Positions 49,686 through 59,112 are shown, counted from the first letter of the stretch. The stretch: DNA of 64,000 bases from Streptomyces sp. NBC_01454 (GCF_036227565.1 NZ_CP109460.1:868001-932000); one strand, 5' to 3'. Notes: generated by a model not told the origin, from the sequence alone. A program made the numbers and translations.

Positions 49686-50393
49686 TCAGGACACCCGCCC
49701 GTCCGGGGCGCGCATGAGGGCTTCGGTACCCGTCATATAGGCCTCGACGGCCCGGCGGGCGGCGTCCTCGTCGCCCGCGGCCACCGCCTCCGCCACCGGG
49801 TGGAGGCGGTCCGCCGCGGCAGCGGCGTCCTGGAACGGCCGGGCGAGCGCCTGGCGCACCGGGAGGTAGCCGCCGAGCAGGGTGTTGGTCATGAGCAGAT
49901 AGACGCGGTTGCCGGTGGCGCGGGCCAGGGTGCGGTGGAACTCCGCGTCGGCGAGCTGCACCTGGTCACCGTCGCTGCCGGCCCGTACGGCGGCGACCTG
50001 CTGCCGCAGCGCCGCGACGTCCCGCGCGGTGGCCCGGCGCGCGGCCAACCCCCCGATCAGGGTGCCCACTTGGCGCCGTACCTCGAAGATCTCCCCCAGC
50101 CAGGCGCCGTCCCGCCGCACCAGGGACGGCAGCAGCTCTGCCGTCCCCAGCCGCCAGAAGTCCCGGACCCGCGTGCCCACCCCGTGCCGGGTCTCGACCA
50201 GGCCCGCCTGCATCAGCCGGACGAACGCGTGCTTGAGCGTGGTGCGGTTGACCCCGTAGGAGGCGGCCAGCTCGCGCTCGGGCGGCAGCAAGGCACCCAC
50301 CGGGTGCCGGCCGTCGATGATCGCGTCCCGCAGCCGGCGCTCCAGGGCGTCGACCGTCGTGTCACGAGTGATCGGATCGTCCATCGGTGCCAC
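49686..50393 (-). CDS. GntR-family (FadR/FCD) transcriptional regulator
   Basis: A 235-residue regulator with an N-terminal winged helix (LERRLRDAIIDGRHPVGALL, PPERELAASYGVNRTTLKHA) and an all-helical FCD ligand domain (ADAEFHRTLARATGNRVYLL). GTG at 50393 has GGAG at good spacing; an ATG at 50384 is possible. It lies 90 bp downstream of the GMC oxidoreductase gene on the same strand and likely controls that pair. FadR-type ligands are acyl-CoAs or organic acids; none can be assigned. Confidence 0.9.
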   Translation of the reverse strand: MAPMDDPITRDTTVDALERRLRDAIIDGRHPVGALLPPERELAASYGVNRTTLKHAFVRLMQAGLVETRHGVGTRVRDFWRLGTAELLPSLVRRDGAWLGEIFEVRRQVGTLIGGLAARRATARDVAALRQQVAAVRAGSDGDQVQLADAEFHRTLARATGNRVYLLMTNTLLGGYLPVRQALARPFQDAAAAADRLHPVAEAVAAGDEDAARRAVEAYMTGTEALMRAPDGRVS

Positions 50394-50483
50394 CACCGCT
50401 CCCCCACCCCCACGCCGCCCGGGCGGCCGTCCGACGTTGTCGTGCGCGCCCCACCGTACAAGGGCGCCCGGCCGGCCCGGGTC

Positions 50484-52340
50484 TCAGCCACCCTCCGTCC
50501 GGCAGGCGGCCTCCGACACGGCCAGGGCCCACGCCATGATGGTGAGCTGCGGATTGACCTCGGGGCAGCTGGGCAGCGCGGAGCCGTCCGCGATCAGCAC
50601 GCCCCGCACACCGCGCAGCCGGCCGAGGGGATCCGCGGGTGCCCGCCGGGCGTCGGCCCCCAGGGCTACGGTGCCGGTCGGGTGGAAGGCCGACAGATGG
50701 AGTTGCCGCGGGGTGACCGGTTCCAGGACGGCGTCCAGCTCGCGGGTGGTGCGGACGGCCGGGGCGCCCGGCACCCCCGTGAACACCTCCTCGGCGCCGG
50801 CCGCCAGCAGCAGCTCGCCCATGGCCCGTACGGCATGCAGCAGCCGCCGGCCGTCGCGCGGATCGAGGCGGTACCAGGAGACCGCCCGCTCCCGGCCCGT
50901 CACCCGCCCGCCGGGCCGGTCGGCGATCATGGCGCCGAGGGTGGCGAGATGGCCGGCGCCCTCGAGGCCGGAGCGCAGCGCCCGGCCCGCACCGGGCAGC
51001 ACGAAGGAACTCAGTCCCGGCGGCGGGGCGGTGGCCTCCAACAGGATGCCCCGGTCGTGCAGTTCCTCCACGCCGGCGCTCTGCAGCACCGACGGTGTCC
51101 CGGCGACCGGCTCGGCGAAGCGGCCCGCCACGCTGGTGGCCGGGTGGACCGCGAGATTGCGGCCGGTCATCGGATGGCCGCCGAGGCCCGACCGGCGCAG
51201 CAGCAGCGGTGACTGGAGCGCACCGGCGGCCACGACCACCAACGGGGCGAGGATCTCGAAGGTGGAGCCGTCCGGCCGCCGGGCGGCGACCCCGGCCACC
51301 CGGGGGCCGCCCGGGCGGTCCCGCTCGACGAGCAGACGATCCGCCCGGGCCGAGGTGACGATGCGGGCGCCGTGCGCGCAGGCGTCGGGCAGCACCGACA
51401 GCTGCACGCTCTGCTTGGCCCCCGTCGGGCACCCCACGACACACTCGCAAGAGCCCTGGCACCCGGGGGCGTTGCGGCGCAGGGCATCCGCCCGCCAGCC
51501 CAGCCGCTCGGCGCCGAGCAGGGCGAGACGGCCGTTGGTCCCCAGCACCTCGGCCGGCTGCCGGGCCACGGACAGGGTGCGCTCGACCTCGTCCAGCTGC
51601 CGTCCGAACTCCGTGGCGTCGGCGAGCGGCAGACCGAAGTCGTGCCGCCAGCGCGCCAGCACCCGGTCCGGAGTGCGGTAGCAGGTCCCGGAGTTGACGA
51701 GCGTGGTGCCGCCCACCGCCCGTCCGGTCGGCAGGAGCACGCCGGGCGCGCCCAGCATGACGCTCGCGCCGCCGTCACGGTAGAGCGCGCCGAACCGGTC
51801 GAGCGGAGTACGCCGGGCGAACTCGGCGGTGGGGTGATGACGCCCCTCCTCCAGCACCCGCGCCCGCAGTCCGGCCCGGGCCAGGGTGCGGGCGGCGACG
51901 GCGCCACCGGCACCGGAGCCGACGACGACGGCGTCGGCACTGTGCCGGTCGGGCCACTCCGCCGAGGGCGTGCAGTCCAGCGGCGGGTCCGCGGGCGCCA
52001 CCGGGCGGGCCGCCGGGGTGGTACGGCGCGCGTGGTACTCCGTACCGGCCGCGAGCAGCACCGGGATCTTGACCAGGTCCATGAGGTGCGCCGTGCCCGG
52101 CCGGCTCACCAGCCCGGTGACGGTGCGCTCCCGCTCCTCGGGGGTGAGGCGGGCGAGCGGGCGGCCGTGCCGGGCCCGGGCGCAGACATCGACGGCCCGC
52201 GCCGCCGCGGCCATCGCGGCACGGGTGGCACCCGGCATGGCGGCGAGGGCCGCGTCGAGGCGGCCGGCCACCGCGCGGACCGTCGCCGGATCGTCCTCGG
52301 CCAGCAGCGCGGCCAACAGCCCCTCGGTCGCGGTGTTCAT
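50484..52340 (-). CDS. GMC-family flavin oxidoreductase
   Basis: A 618-residue FAD-dependent oxidoreductase. The first 115 residues are a helical extension (LLAALLAEDDPATVRAVAGR) like that in long-chain alcohol oxidases. The FAD Rossmann motif VVVGSGAGGAVAARTLARAG follows near residue 150, and the C-terminal GMC block has FHPTGTVALG with the catalytic-base His. A Cys cluster (CQGSCECVVGCPTGAK) lies near residue 320. Substrates could be long-chain alcohols or sterols; not determinable. Its ATG overlaps the stop of the upstream lipocalin-like gene, so the two are coupled. Confidence 0.9.
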   Translation of the reverse strand: MNTATEGLLAALLAEDDPATVRAVAGRLDAALAAMPGATRAAMAAAARAVDVCARARHGRPLARLTPEERERTVTGLVSRPGTAHLMDLVKIPVLLAAGTEYHARRTTPAARPVAPADPPLDCTPSAEWPDRHSADAVVVGSGAGGAVAARTLARAGLRARVLEEGRHHPTAEFARRTPLDRFGALYRDGGASVMLGAPGVLLPTGRAVGGTTLVNSGTCYRTPDRVLARWRHDFGLPLADATEFGRQLDEVERTLSVARQPAEVLGTNGRLALLGAERLGWRADALRRNAPGCQGSCECVVGCPTGAKQSVQLSVLPDACAHGARIVTSARADRLLVERDRPGGPRVAGVAARRPDGSTFEILAPLVVVAAGALQSPLLLRRSGLGGHPMTGRNLAVHPATSVAGRFAEPVAGTPSVLQSAGVEELHDRGILLEATAPPPGLSSFVLPGAGRALRSGLEGAGHLATLGAMIADRPGGRVTGRERAVSWYRLDPRDGRRLLHAVRAMGELLLAAGAEEVFTGVPGAPAVRTTRELDAVLEPVTPRQLHLSAFHPTGTVALGADARRAPADPLGRLRGVRGVLIADGSALPSCPEVNPQLTIMAWALAVSEAACRTEGG

Positions 52341-53728
52341 CGCTCCCCCACCTCCGCGTGCGCGGTGCCGCGCAGGGTCCAGGCGGCCTCCGGGCGCCAG
52401 CCGCCCCACCACCGCTCCAGGACGACCCGGGCATCGGCGGTGACGCTGTTGCGGCACACCGCACGACTGCCGTCCGGATCGGTGTACTCCAGCGCCAGGG
52501 TGCGCTCATCGGGCTGGTGCACCGTGACCCGGATCCGGCGCGGGCCGGCCCGTCCGGTGACGGTCCACGAGGGCAGTCCCACCTCCGCGCGGAAGCGGCC
52601 GAGCCCGAACCAGCCGGCCGCGGTGCGGGTGCCGCGCCGGGGCCAGTCGCGGCCCGCCCGGCGCAGCCGCAGGAACACCAGTGGGGGCAGCCGGTCCAGC
52701 CCCGGGCGGCGGGCCACCGCGGCCACCACCTCCAGGACGTCACCGCCGCCGAGGTCGGCGTGCAGCCAGGCCCAGCGCCGGGCGTTGCCGTGGCCGTAGA
52801 TCCGTCCGGTGGCACCGGGCGCCCCGGCCAGGGTGAGGTCGGTGCCGGGGCCGCGGACCGTCCCGGTGTAGCGGGCCCGGCCGCCCGGGACGATCTGCGC
52901 GGCCGGCAGCAGGGGGCGGCGCCATGCCCAGGCCGGGAAGGTGTGCAGCGTGGCGCCCTCTTGATGCTCCGTCAGGTCCCAGGCGTAGGGGCCGCAGCTC
53001 CCGCGCAGCCGGCCGGGTCCGGCCACGGCGGCCGTGGCCCGGAACCCGGTGGCATCGGGCGTGACCGGTTCGGGCCCGAAGCGGGCGTGGGCGACCGGGC
53101 CGCCGGGCGGGCACACGGCCACCCAGCCGTGCGCGTAGGCGCCACCGCCGTCCTCGGGGGCGGTGATCTCGTGGTGCAGCCAGAGCCCGGTGCCGGTCGC
53201 GGGCTCGGTGATCGTGGTGTACCAGACCTCCGTCCGGCCGGGCCGGCCGTTCCACCGTGGCGCCAGCTGCGCCGGCCCGGGATCCACGGCCGGGGACCGG
53301 AAGCTCGCGAGGAACGGCAGCAGGGCGCCGGCGAGCGAGAAGCGCACGGTGCCGCGCCCGGCCTCCCGCCGCGCGTCGTCGTGGACGGTGAAGGGCAGGA
53401 CGGTCAGGGAGGCCAGCGGGTGACGCGGCGAGAGGGACTTCCAGCCGTCCAGCCGGTAGGTGCGCCCGGCCCTACGGAAAGAGAGGCGGTAGCGGATACG
53501 CCGCCGGGCGAGCGGCGAGATCTCCATCTCGCCCTCCACCGAGGTGTCCCCCTCCCAGCCGCGCACCCGCAGCCGGCCGCGGGCGTGTGCGCGGGTGGTA
53601 CGCCACGGCAGCAGGACGGTGTCGGTGCGGACCTCCAGATCCAGGCGGACCGGCCGGGCCTCCCGCTCCCCGGTCAGCCGCACGGTGCCGGTCATGGTCT
53701 CGGTGAAGCGTGTGCGGCGCTTCGTCAT
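52337..53728 (-). CDS. Lipocalin-like protein coupled to the GMC oxidoreductase
   Basis: A 463-residue, beta-rich protein. Residues 1-120 contain RFTETMTGTVRLTGEREARP and EGEMEISPLARRRIRYRLSF, an all-beta segment like those attached to cholesterol-oxidase-type GMC proteins. Residues 150-460 have WYTTITEPATGTGLWLHHEI and RIYGHGNARRWAWLHADLGG, recalling the AttH/carotenoid 1,2-hydratase lipocalin group. No signal peptide. The ATGA overlap with the oxidoreductase gene suggests a lipid-binding or partner role in one pathway (inference). Confidence 0.7.
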   Translation of the reverse strand: MTKRRTRFTETMTGTVRLTGEREARPVRLDLEVRTDTVLLPWRTTRAHARGRLRVRGWEGDTSVEGEMEISPLARRRIRYRLSFRRAGRTYRLDGWKSLSPRHPLASLTVLPFTVHDDARREAGRGTVRFSLAGALLPFLASFRSPAVDPGPAQLAPRWNGRPGRTEVWYTTITEPATGTGLWLHHEITAPEDGGGAYAHGWVAVCPPGGPVAHARFGPEPVTPDATGFRATAAVAGPGRLRGSCGPYAWDLTEHQEGATLHTFPAWAWRRPLLPAAQIVPGGRARYTGTVRGPGTDLTLAGAPGATGRIYGHGNARRWAWLHADLGGGDVLEVVAAVARRPGLDRLPPLVFLRLRRAGRDWPRRGTRTAAGWFGLGRFRAEVGLPSWTVTGRAGPRRIRVTVHQPDERTLALEYTDPDGSRAVCRNSVTADARVVLERWWGGWRPEAAWTLRGTAHAEVGER

Positions 53729-54087
53729 CGGGCGCCTTCCTGCATGCGGGTGCGCTGCATCCGACAGCTCCTCACCGACGTGGGTCGATCACAGTGGCTC
53801 AGTGGATGAGCCACTCAACCAATCGATTCCCGGGACGTCAAGAGGCGTGACAGGGAGCGGAGTTGGCGCCGGCGGCGAGGAGGGCGGTTCCCGGGGCGCC
53901 GCTCGCACCGGGGTGCGCGGCAGCGGTCCGAGGGTGGCCGACCCGGCCCGGCCCGCTCCCCCCGTCGCTCTCAGGAAGGCCCGGCCCGACCTGGGCGGAA
54001 GCCCCGACCGCGCAGGTCAGCGGTTGCCCTTGCGACGAGGTCGGATCACAGTGAGAGAGGAGACCTGTACGAGATCGGAGAGCAATC
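53729..54087. other. Divergent gap with a near-promoter operator
   Basis: About 360 bp. AGTGGCTCA-GTGGA-TGAGCCACT (53793-53815) is a perfect 9-bp dyad 65 bp upstream of the lipocalin-like gene. A TTGAGT hexamer lies in it on the minus strand, so binding would cover the promoter of the lipocalin/GMC operon. The neighbouring GntR-type protein is the natural candidate to bind it, though GntR/FadR sites are usually shorter. No gene is seen in the rest. Confidence 0.55.
53793..53815. promoter_or_regulatory. Perfect 9-bp dyad operator upstream of the GMC operon
   Basis: Arms AGTGGCTCA and TGAGCCACT with the spacer GTGGA. The site lies at the likely promoter of the minus-strand operon 53728-50484 and is the only strong symmetry in the gap. 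Confidence 0.6.
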
Positions 54088-54243
54088 ATGATCATTCTCG
54101 GAGTCATCTTGCTCATCATCGGTTTCGTGACCGGCATCGGGATCCTGTGGACGATCGGGATCGTACTGGCCGTCCTCGGCGCGATCTGCTGGATCCTCGG
54201 CTCGCTGGGGCACGCAGTCTTCGGGCGACGGCACTACTGGTAG
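54088..54243 (+). CDS. Small membrane protein (DUF6131-like)
   Basis: A 51-residue protein almost wholly of two hydrophobic segments (MIILGVILLIIGFVTGIGIL and WTIGIVLAVLGAICWILGSL) ending HAVFGRRHYW. This pattern, including the RRHYW end, is common in Streptomyces and matches DUF6131. GGAGAG precedes the ATG. Function unknown; such genes are often stress-associated. Confidence 0.8.
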   Translation: MIILGVILLIIGFVTGIGILWTIGIVLAVLGAICWILGSLGHAVFGRRHYW

Positions 54244-54294
54244 CCCCGCCCGCACCGGCCGACGCGTCCCGTACTCAAGGAAGAGCTTTCCGGT

Positions 54295-54519
54295 ATGGAC
54301 GAACAGACGCAGGATCCTGGTCCCCGCAACCGCCCCGGCCCCGTCGGCGGGGTGCCGCCCGGCGAAACCCCCGCGGGTGAGGGCAGCACGGGCGCCGAGA
54401 CCGGCCCTCGTGACCAGCAGACACGCGGATGGGCCAAGGGCCCGGTGATCATCCTTGGCATCATCGTCGTGCTCTGCGCGGCCTTCTTCATCGCCTACGC
54501 GGTGATCGTGACGGTGTAG
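54295..54519 (+). CDS. Small single-helix membrane protein (DUF6480-like)
   Basis: A 74-residue protein. A polar N-terminus carrying GGVPPGETPAGEGSTGAETG precedes one C-terminal membrane helix (VIILGIIVVLCAAFFIAYAV). The PPGETPxxEGST motif and helix match DUF6480. The stop codon is the first unit of a TAGCGGA tandem repeat. Confidence 0.78.
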   Translation: MDEQTQDPGPRNRPGPVGGVPPGETPAGEGSTGAETGPRDQQTRGWAKGPVIILGIIVVLCAAFFIAYAVIVTV

Positions 54520-54558
54520 CGGATAGCGGATAGCGGATATACGCCACAGGTAGCGGAT
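54517..54558. repeat. Short tandem repeat TAGCGGA
   Basis: Three contiguous TAGCGGA units (54517-54537) and one displaced copy at about 54551. The first unit supplies the TAG stop of the DUF6480-like gene, so slippage here cannot extend the protein. Confidence 0.7.
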
Positions 54559-54591
54559 TACGCCACGGCTCGGCCGCGGACATACGACACG

Positions 54592-54638
54592 GCTCGGCCC
54601 GGGGCCCCTCCGTTTCGTGAGGGCGCCCCGGGCCGAGC
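54592..54638. terminator. Strong bidirectional terminator
   Basis: GCTCGGCCCGGGGC-CCCTC pairs with GAGGGCGCCCCGGGCCGAGC (one bulged base) around a CGTTTCGT loop. It separates the DUF6480-like gene from the convergent gene 55016-54648. Confidence 0.85.
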
Positions 54639-54647
54639 GGGCTCACC

Positions 54648-55016
54648 TCACTCGGGCTCCTGCGGATCGACACCGGTGTGCGCCTCCGCGTCCCTGCCCC
54701 CGCTCGGCCGGCGCGAGCGGCCCTTGGGGCCCATGTCGCGCATGCCCTTCTCGTCTGTCTTGGCGGCTCGGCGCTCGCCACTCTCCGTCTCGCTCTTCAC
54801 CTCGCTGGCCGGCGGCACCTTCTCCTGCCCGGTGCCCTCCTTGCTGCGGTCCCTTTCGGGTGCGTAGCGCTCGGGGTGGAAGGAGCGGTGGGCGCTCTTG
54901 TTCTCCTGCTGTTCGGTCTGGTCGACGTCGGGCGACCACCCGTGCTGTTCGGTCCCCTTGTGCGCACTGGGACCCTCGCCCATCTTGGGGTGCGAAGACT
55001 TCCGCTTGTCAGACAC
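54648..55016 (-). CDS. Hydrophilic, probably disordered conserved protein
   Basis: A 122-residue protein rich in Glu, Lys, Arg, Ser, Gly with no hydrophobic core (SDKRKSSHPKMGEGPSAHKG, then AHRSFHPERYAPERDRSKEG). It is likely disordered. GAGGAG followed five bases later by GTG fixes the start at 55016. Similar small charged proteins are common in Streptomyces stress clusters. Function unknown. Confidence 0.65.
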   Translation of the reverse strand: MSDKRKSSHPKMGEGPSAHKGTEQHGWSPDVDQTEQQENKSAHRSFHPERYAPERDRSKEGTGQEKVPPASEVKSETESGERRAAKTDEKGMRDMGPKGRSRRPSGGRDAEAHTGVDPQEPE

Positions 55017-55357
55017 ATCGGCTCCTCGTGTTGGCGTCACCCACGGGCGGCGCTGACTGCCCCGTGCAGCGTGCGGCAGTCCGGATCTCCCGCCTGCGGA
55101 CCCCGGCCGCGGCACCATGTCCATGCCAGCTCGGCCCCTGTGCTGGCGGGTCCGCTACCTTCAGGCTGCGTGCCTGCCGAGGCATCCGCATCTCCGCCCG
55201 GCGGCACGGGGCGCCCGCGTCCCGCCGGCGGCTCGATTCACAAAGACCGCGCACCCGAAGCAGCGGAGCGACTACGGAGTGTAGCTGGACGCACGCGGAT
55301 CACTGCCTGCCAAGGGGCTACGCCTCGCCCGCGGTGCTCCGCGGACCCGGCCGGCCG
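55017..55357. other. Intergenic region, nothing identified
   Basis: About 340 bp between the hydrophilic protein gene and the P450 gene, both on the minus strand. It holds the promoter of the former. I see no coding frame with a start signal and no clear dyad. Confidence 0.4.
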
Positions 55358-56575
55358 TCACCCGGCCGTCGGCGACCAGCGGACCGGAAGGCGCCGCGGG
55401 CCCCGGAGCAACGCACCCAACCGCCAGCGCAGATCGGCCGGATGCGCGTCCAATTCCAGCGCCGGGCAGCGCTCCAGGAGCGTGCGCACCGCGATCCGCG
55501 CCTCCATGCGTGCCAGCGGGGCGCCGAGACAGAAGTGGATGCCATGGCCGAAGGCCACATGGCCGCGGGCGTCGCGGGTGATGTCGAAGCGCCCGGGGTC
55601 ACCGAACCGGACGGGGTCCCGTCCCGCGTCCGCGATCACGGGGAGCACGACCTCGCCGCCGCCGGGGATCACCGTGCCCGCGATCTCGGTCGCCGCGGTG
55701 GTGAAGCGGAAGGTGGAGGTCTCGATCGGTCCCTCGTAGCGCAGCATCTCTTCGACCGCGTTGTCGATGAGGGACAGATCGGCGCGCAGCGCGGCGAGTT
55801 GCGCCGGGTGGGTGAGCAGCGCGAGGACGCCGTTGGAGATGAGATTGGCGGTGGTCTCATAGCCCGCGATCAGCAACAGCTGGGCCATTCCCAGGAGTTC
55901 CTGCGCGCTGAGCCGGTCACCGTCCTCATCGCTCACCGCGATCAGATCGCTCAGCAGGTCGTCGCCGGGGCAGGCACGCATCGTCTTCATCAGACCGTCG
56001 AGATAGTCGGTCATGGCCACCAGCGCTTCCCCGGCCTCCGGCGTCGCGGCGCCGACGAGCAGGACGTCGGTCCAGGCGCGGAAGGCCTCCCGGTCCAGGA
56101 ACGGCACACCCAACAGCTCGCAGATGACGGTGATCGGCAGCGGGAAGGCGAGCGCGTCGACGAGGTCGGCGCGGCCGTCGGGGGCGGCGAGCATCGCCTC
56201 CAGCAGCCCGTCGGTCAGCTCTTGGACGCGCGGCGCGAGGGACGCCATCCGGCGCGCCGTGAAGGCGCGGGCGACCAGGCCGCGCAGCCGGGTGTGGTGC
56301 GGCGCGTTGGAGCGCAGCATCGTCACGCCCAGGGTCACCGGCTGCATCGGCTGCGTGGACGTGGCGTGCCGCCACTCCTTAGACAGCCGCGGGTCGCTGA
56401 GCGCCGCGCGCACCTCGTCGTACCCGACGACCAGCCAGACGACCGGGCCCTCCGGGAGACGTACCCGGTGGACCGGCCTCTGCGCGCGCAGCGCCGCGTA
56501 CACCTCGTACGGATCGCGGACGAAGTCCTCCCCCATCGCTGCCAGATCGAGTGTCTCCACCGGTTGCGTTGCCAT
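55358..56575 (-). CDS. Cytochrome P450
   Basis: A 405-residue P450 of the bacterial CYP107-like type. I-helix LLLIAGYETTANLI, ExxR as EEMLRYEGP and the heme loop HVAFGHGIHFCLGAPLARME are canonical. GGAGG is four bases before the ATG. A leaderless IPT/TIG-repeat gene lies 140 bp upstream on the same strand, and the same gene types recur at 57843 and 59213. No ferredoxin is adjacent. Substrate unknown. Confidence 0.93.
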   Translation of the reverse strand: MATQPVETLDLAAMGEDFVRDPYEVYAALRAQRPVHRVRLPEGPVVWLVVGYDEVRAALSDPRLSKEWRHATSTQPMQPVTLGVTMLRSNAPHHTRLRGLVARAFTARRMASLAPRVQELTDGLLEAMLAAPDGRADLVDALAFPLPITVICELLGVPFLDREAFRAWTDVLLVGAATPEAGEALVAMTDYLDGLMKTMRACPGDDLLSDLIAVSDEDGDRLSAQELLGMAQLLLIAGYETTANLISNGVLALLTHPAQLAALRADLSLIDNAVEEMLRYEGPIETSTFRFTTAATEIAGTVIPGGGEVVLPVIADAGRDPVRFGDPGRFDITRDARGHVAFGHGIHFCLGAPLARMEARIAVRTLLERCPALELDAHPADLRWRLGALLRGPRRLPVRWSPTAG

Positions 56576-56715
56576 CCGGCCTCCTCCCCGTCGTGCCCTT
56601 GTCCCGGTACGGCCGGCCACGTACGGGGCATCCCTCCCCGGCGCCGGGGCCACTAACCACCCCCGGCCGAACAGCCGGTCCTCGACAGCGGTGGCCGGGG
56701 GCGGCGTCCGCCCCG

Positions 56716-57450
56716 TCAGCCGAGCAGATAGACGAACACCCCGGGTGCGGTGGCGCTGCCGCCCGTGGTGGTGACCGCGAGGGAGACGGCGCCCAGGGAG
56801 TGGGTGGGAGCGATGGCCGCGACCCGGGTGCTGGACAGCACGGCGAACACGGCGGGAACGCCCCCGAAGGTCACGCCGGTGGTCGTCAACAGCCCCGTTC
56901 CGGTGATGTCGACGAGCGTGCCGCCCGCCGGGAGGCCGGTGAGCGGGCTGAAGCCCGTGACGGTCGGTGCGCCCACGACGAGGAAGGACACGGACGCGGT
57001 GGCGGTGCCGCCGCGCGCGGTGACGACCAGCGACACCACGCCCGCCGCGTGGGCCGGGCTCACGACGGTGAGTTCGCTGTCGGACAGCACCGTCGGCGTC
57101 ACGACCGTCGCGCCGAACGCCACGGACGTGGTGGTGGCGAGCCCGCGCCCGGTGACGGTGATGGTGGCGCCGCCCGCCACGGGTCCGGACGACGGTGACA
57201 CGTCGACGATGACGGGCGGGGGGATGTAGTAGAAGGGCACCGGGTTGCTGGTGCCCCCGGGCGTGCTGACCCTGGTGTCGACCACGCCGGCTCCCGAGGG
57301 GGCCAGTACCGACACGGAGGTGTCCGTATTGGCCGTGATGGTGGCGGACTTGGTGCCGAAGCGCACCGTGGTGGCATCGGCGAGATGGGTGCCGGTCAGG
57401 ATCACGACGGAACCGCCGCCGGTGGAGCCCTGGTTCGGATTGATCGGCAT
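56716..57450 (-). CDS. IPT/TIG-repeat protein (three repeats, no signal peptide)
   Basis: A 244-residue protein made of three Ig-like IPT/TIG domains: about 1-78, 79-160 and 161-244. Each starts with a PxxGPxxGGxxxTxTGxxL-type block, e.g. SSGPVAGGATITVTGRGL and LTGLPAGGTLVDITGTGL. It begins directly with the first domain (MPINPNQGSTGGGSVVILTG), without signal peptide or anchor, unusual for a fold mostly found outside the cell. It is upstream of a P450 on the same strand. Its role is unknown; structural or binding roles are possible. Confidence 0.85.
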   Translation of the reverse strand: MPINPNQGSTGGGSVVILTGTHLADATTVRFGTKSATITANTDTSVSVLAPSGAGVVDTRVSTPGGTSNPVPFYYIPPPVIVDVSPSSGPVAGGATITVTGRGLATTTSVAFGATVVTPTVLSDSELTVVSPAHAAGVVSLVVTARGGTATASVSFLVVGAPTVTGFSPLTGLPAGGTLVDITGTGLLTTTGVTFGGVPAVFAVLSSTRVAAIAPTHSLGAVSLAVTTTGGSATAPGVFVYLLG

Positions 57451-57842
57451 GTCCTCGCCACCTGTCCCCCGGCAACGCCCGTGCTCTGCCTGTCACTCAC
57501 CAGTTAGGCAGGATCGTGAGAACGGGGCGAGGTCACGTTCCCCTTCTTCACCCGTTTGGCGCAGCTCGGAAGCGGGGCCGAACGGGCCCCGGTGGCATCC
57601 GACACGGCGGCGAAGGCGCCGGGTCCGGGCCGGGGAAACCACCACCGGTATGACTTGCCACCCTCCGGGGTGAGCGCCCTCGCGTTACCCGCGTGGCGGC
57701 CCGTGGAGCGGCGCTATCAACTCGTGGTGAGCGGGACGACCGCCGGCGCCCTGCCTGTCGCGGCCGTCGCACCGCTGAGGCGAACGGCGGAGCCGCCCGG
57801 CAGGTGCACCCACCGGACCGTCGAGGACAAGGAAGTCCCGTC
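57451..57842. other. Divergent gap between TIG and P450 genes
   Basis: About 390 bp containing both promoters. The only symmetry noticed is a GGGGCC-GAAC-GGGCCCC-like element near 57575-57595. Several GC-rich frames run through but none has a ribosome site or motif. Confidence 0.4.
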
Positions 57843-59081
57843 ATGCCCCATGAGCCCGAACTCCTCGTCCTCGACGCCCACGGCGCCGACCCGGACGCCG
57901 AAATCCGCGCGCTGCACTCCCGGGGGCCCGCGTCGCGCGTCGACATCCTCGGCGTGACCGCGTGGGCCGTCAGCGAACCCACCCTGCTGAGAAGGCTGCT
58001 GACCAGCCCGGACGTGTCCAAGGACGCGCGGCGGCACTGGCCGCGCTTCGCGGAGGTCGGCGGGACCTGGCCACTCGCCTTGTGGGTCTCGGTGAAGAAC
58101 ATGTTCACCGCCTACGGCAGCGAGCACCACAGGCTGCGCCGCCTGGTGGCGCCCGCCTTCGCCCCGCGCCGGGTGGCCGCGCTCGCCGGGACCATCGAGG
58201 CCATCGTCTGCGGCCTGCTCGACGACCTGGCGGCCACCGCGCCCGGCGAGCCGATCGACCTGCGGGAGCGCTTCGCCTACCCGCTGCCGATCCAGGTCAT
58301 CAGCCATCTCATGGGGCTGCCCCCGGATCAGCGCGAGGGCTTCCGCAGCGTCGTCGACGGGGTGTTCGCCACCACGCTCACCTCCGAGGAGTCGGCCGCG
58401 AACACGGCGCGCCTGTACACCGTGCTCGACCGGCTCATCGCGGCCAAGCGGGCCGCTCCCGGTGAGGACATGACCTCCCTGCTCATCGCCGCGCGGGACG
58501 AGGACGGCGAGGAATCGGCGCTGTCCGACGAGGAGTTGCGCGACACGCTCCTGCTGATGGTCTCGGCGGGCTACGAGACCACCGTCAACCTGATCGACCA
58601 GGCCGTCACGGCACTGCTGACCCACCCCGACCAGCTCGCCCAGGTGCGAGCCGGGCGGGCCGGCTGGGCGGATGTCGTCGAGGAGACCCTGCGTCTGAAG
58701 CCGGCCATCAAGCACCTGCCCCTGCGCTTCGCGGTCCGTGACATTCCGCTGCCCGACGGCCAGGTCATCGCCGCGGGCGAGGCGATCCTCGCCTCGTACG
58801 CCGCGGCCAACCGCCATCCCGGCCGGCACGGCGACAGCACCGGCGTCTTCGACCTCACCCGCACCGCACCGGGACCGGAGCATCTGGCGTTCGGCCACGG
58901 TGCCCACTACTGCCTGGGGGCACCGCTGGCCCGCCTCGAGGCCGTCACCGCGCTGCGGGCCCTGTTCGCGCGCTTCCCTGATGCCGAACTGGCCGTTTCC
59001 GTCGCGGAGTTGGAGCTGGTGCCTTCACTGATCACCTATGGGCACAAGGACCTGCCCGTACGGCTGCGGCCCCTCGTCTGA
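57843..59081 (+). CDS. Cytochrome P450
   Basis: A 412-residue P450. I-helix LLMVSAGYETTVNLI, ExxR as EETLRLKP and heme loop HLAFGHGAHYCLGAPLAR are intact. The N-terminus up to about residue 60 is divergent from the other two P450s. Family-typical blocks MGLPPDQREGFRSVVDGVFA and SLLIAARDEDGEESAL are seen. It is divergent from one IPT/TIG gene and convergent with another, so all four genes alternate P450/TIG. Substrate unknown. Confidence 0.93.
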   Translation: MPHEPELLVLDAHGADPDAEIRALHSRGPASRVDILGVTAWAVSEPTLLRRLLTSPDVSKDARRHWPRFAEVGGTWPLALWVSVKNMFTAYGSEHHRLRRLVAPAFAPRRVAALAGTIEAIVCGLLDDLAATAPGEPIDLRERFAYPLPIQVISHLMGLPPDQREGFRSVVDGVFATTLTSEESAANTARLYTVLDRLIAAKRAAPGEDMTSLLIAARDEDGEESALSDEELRDTLLLMVSAGYETTVNLIDQAVTALLTHPDQLAQVRAGRAGWADVVEETLRLKPAIKHLPLRFAVRDIPLPDGQVIAAGEAILASYAAANRHPGRHGDSTGVFDLTRTAPGPEHLAFGHGAHYCLGAPLARLEAVTALRALFARFPDAELAVSVAELELVPSLITYGHKDLPVRLRPLV

Positions 59082-59112
59082 CGGGCCGCAGCCGCCTCCG
59101 GGATGTCCCGGC

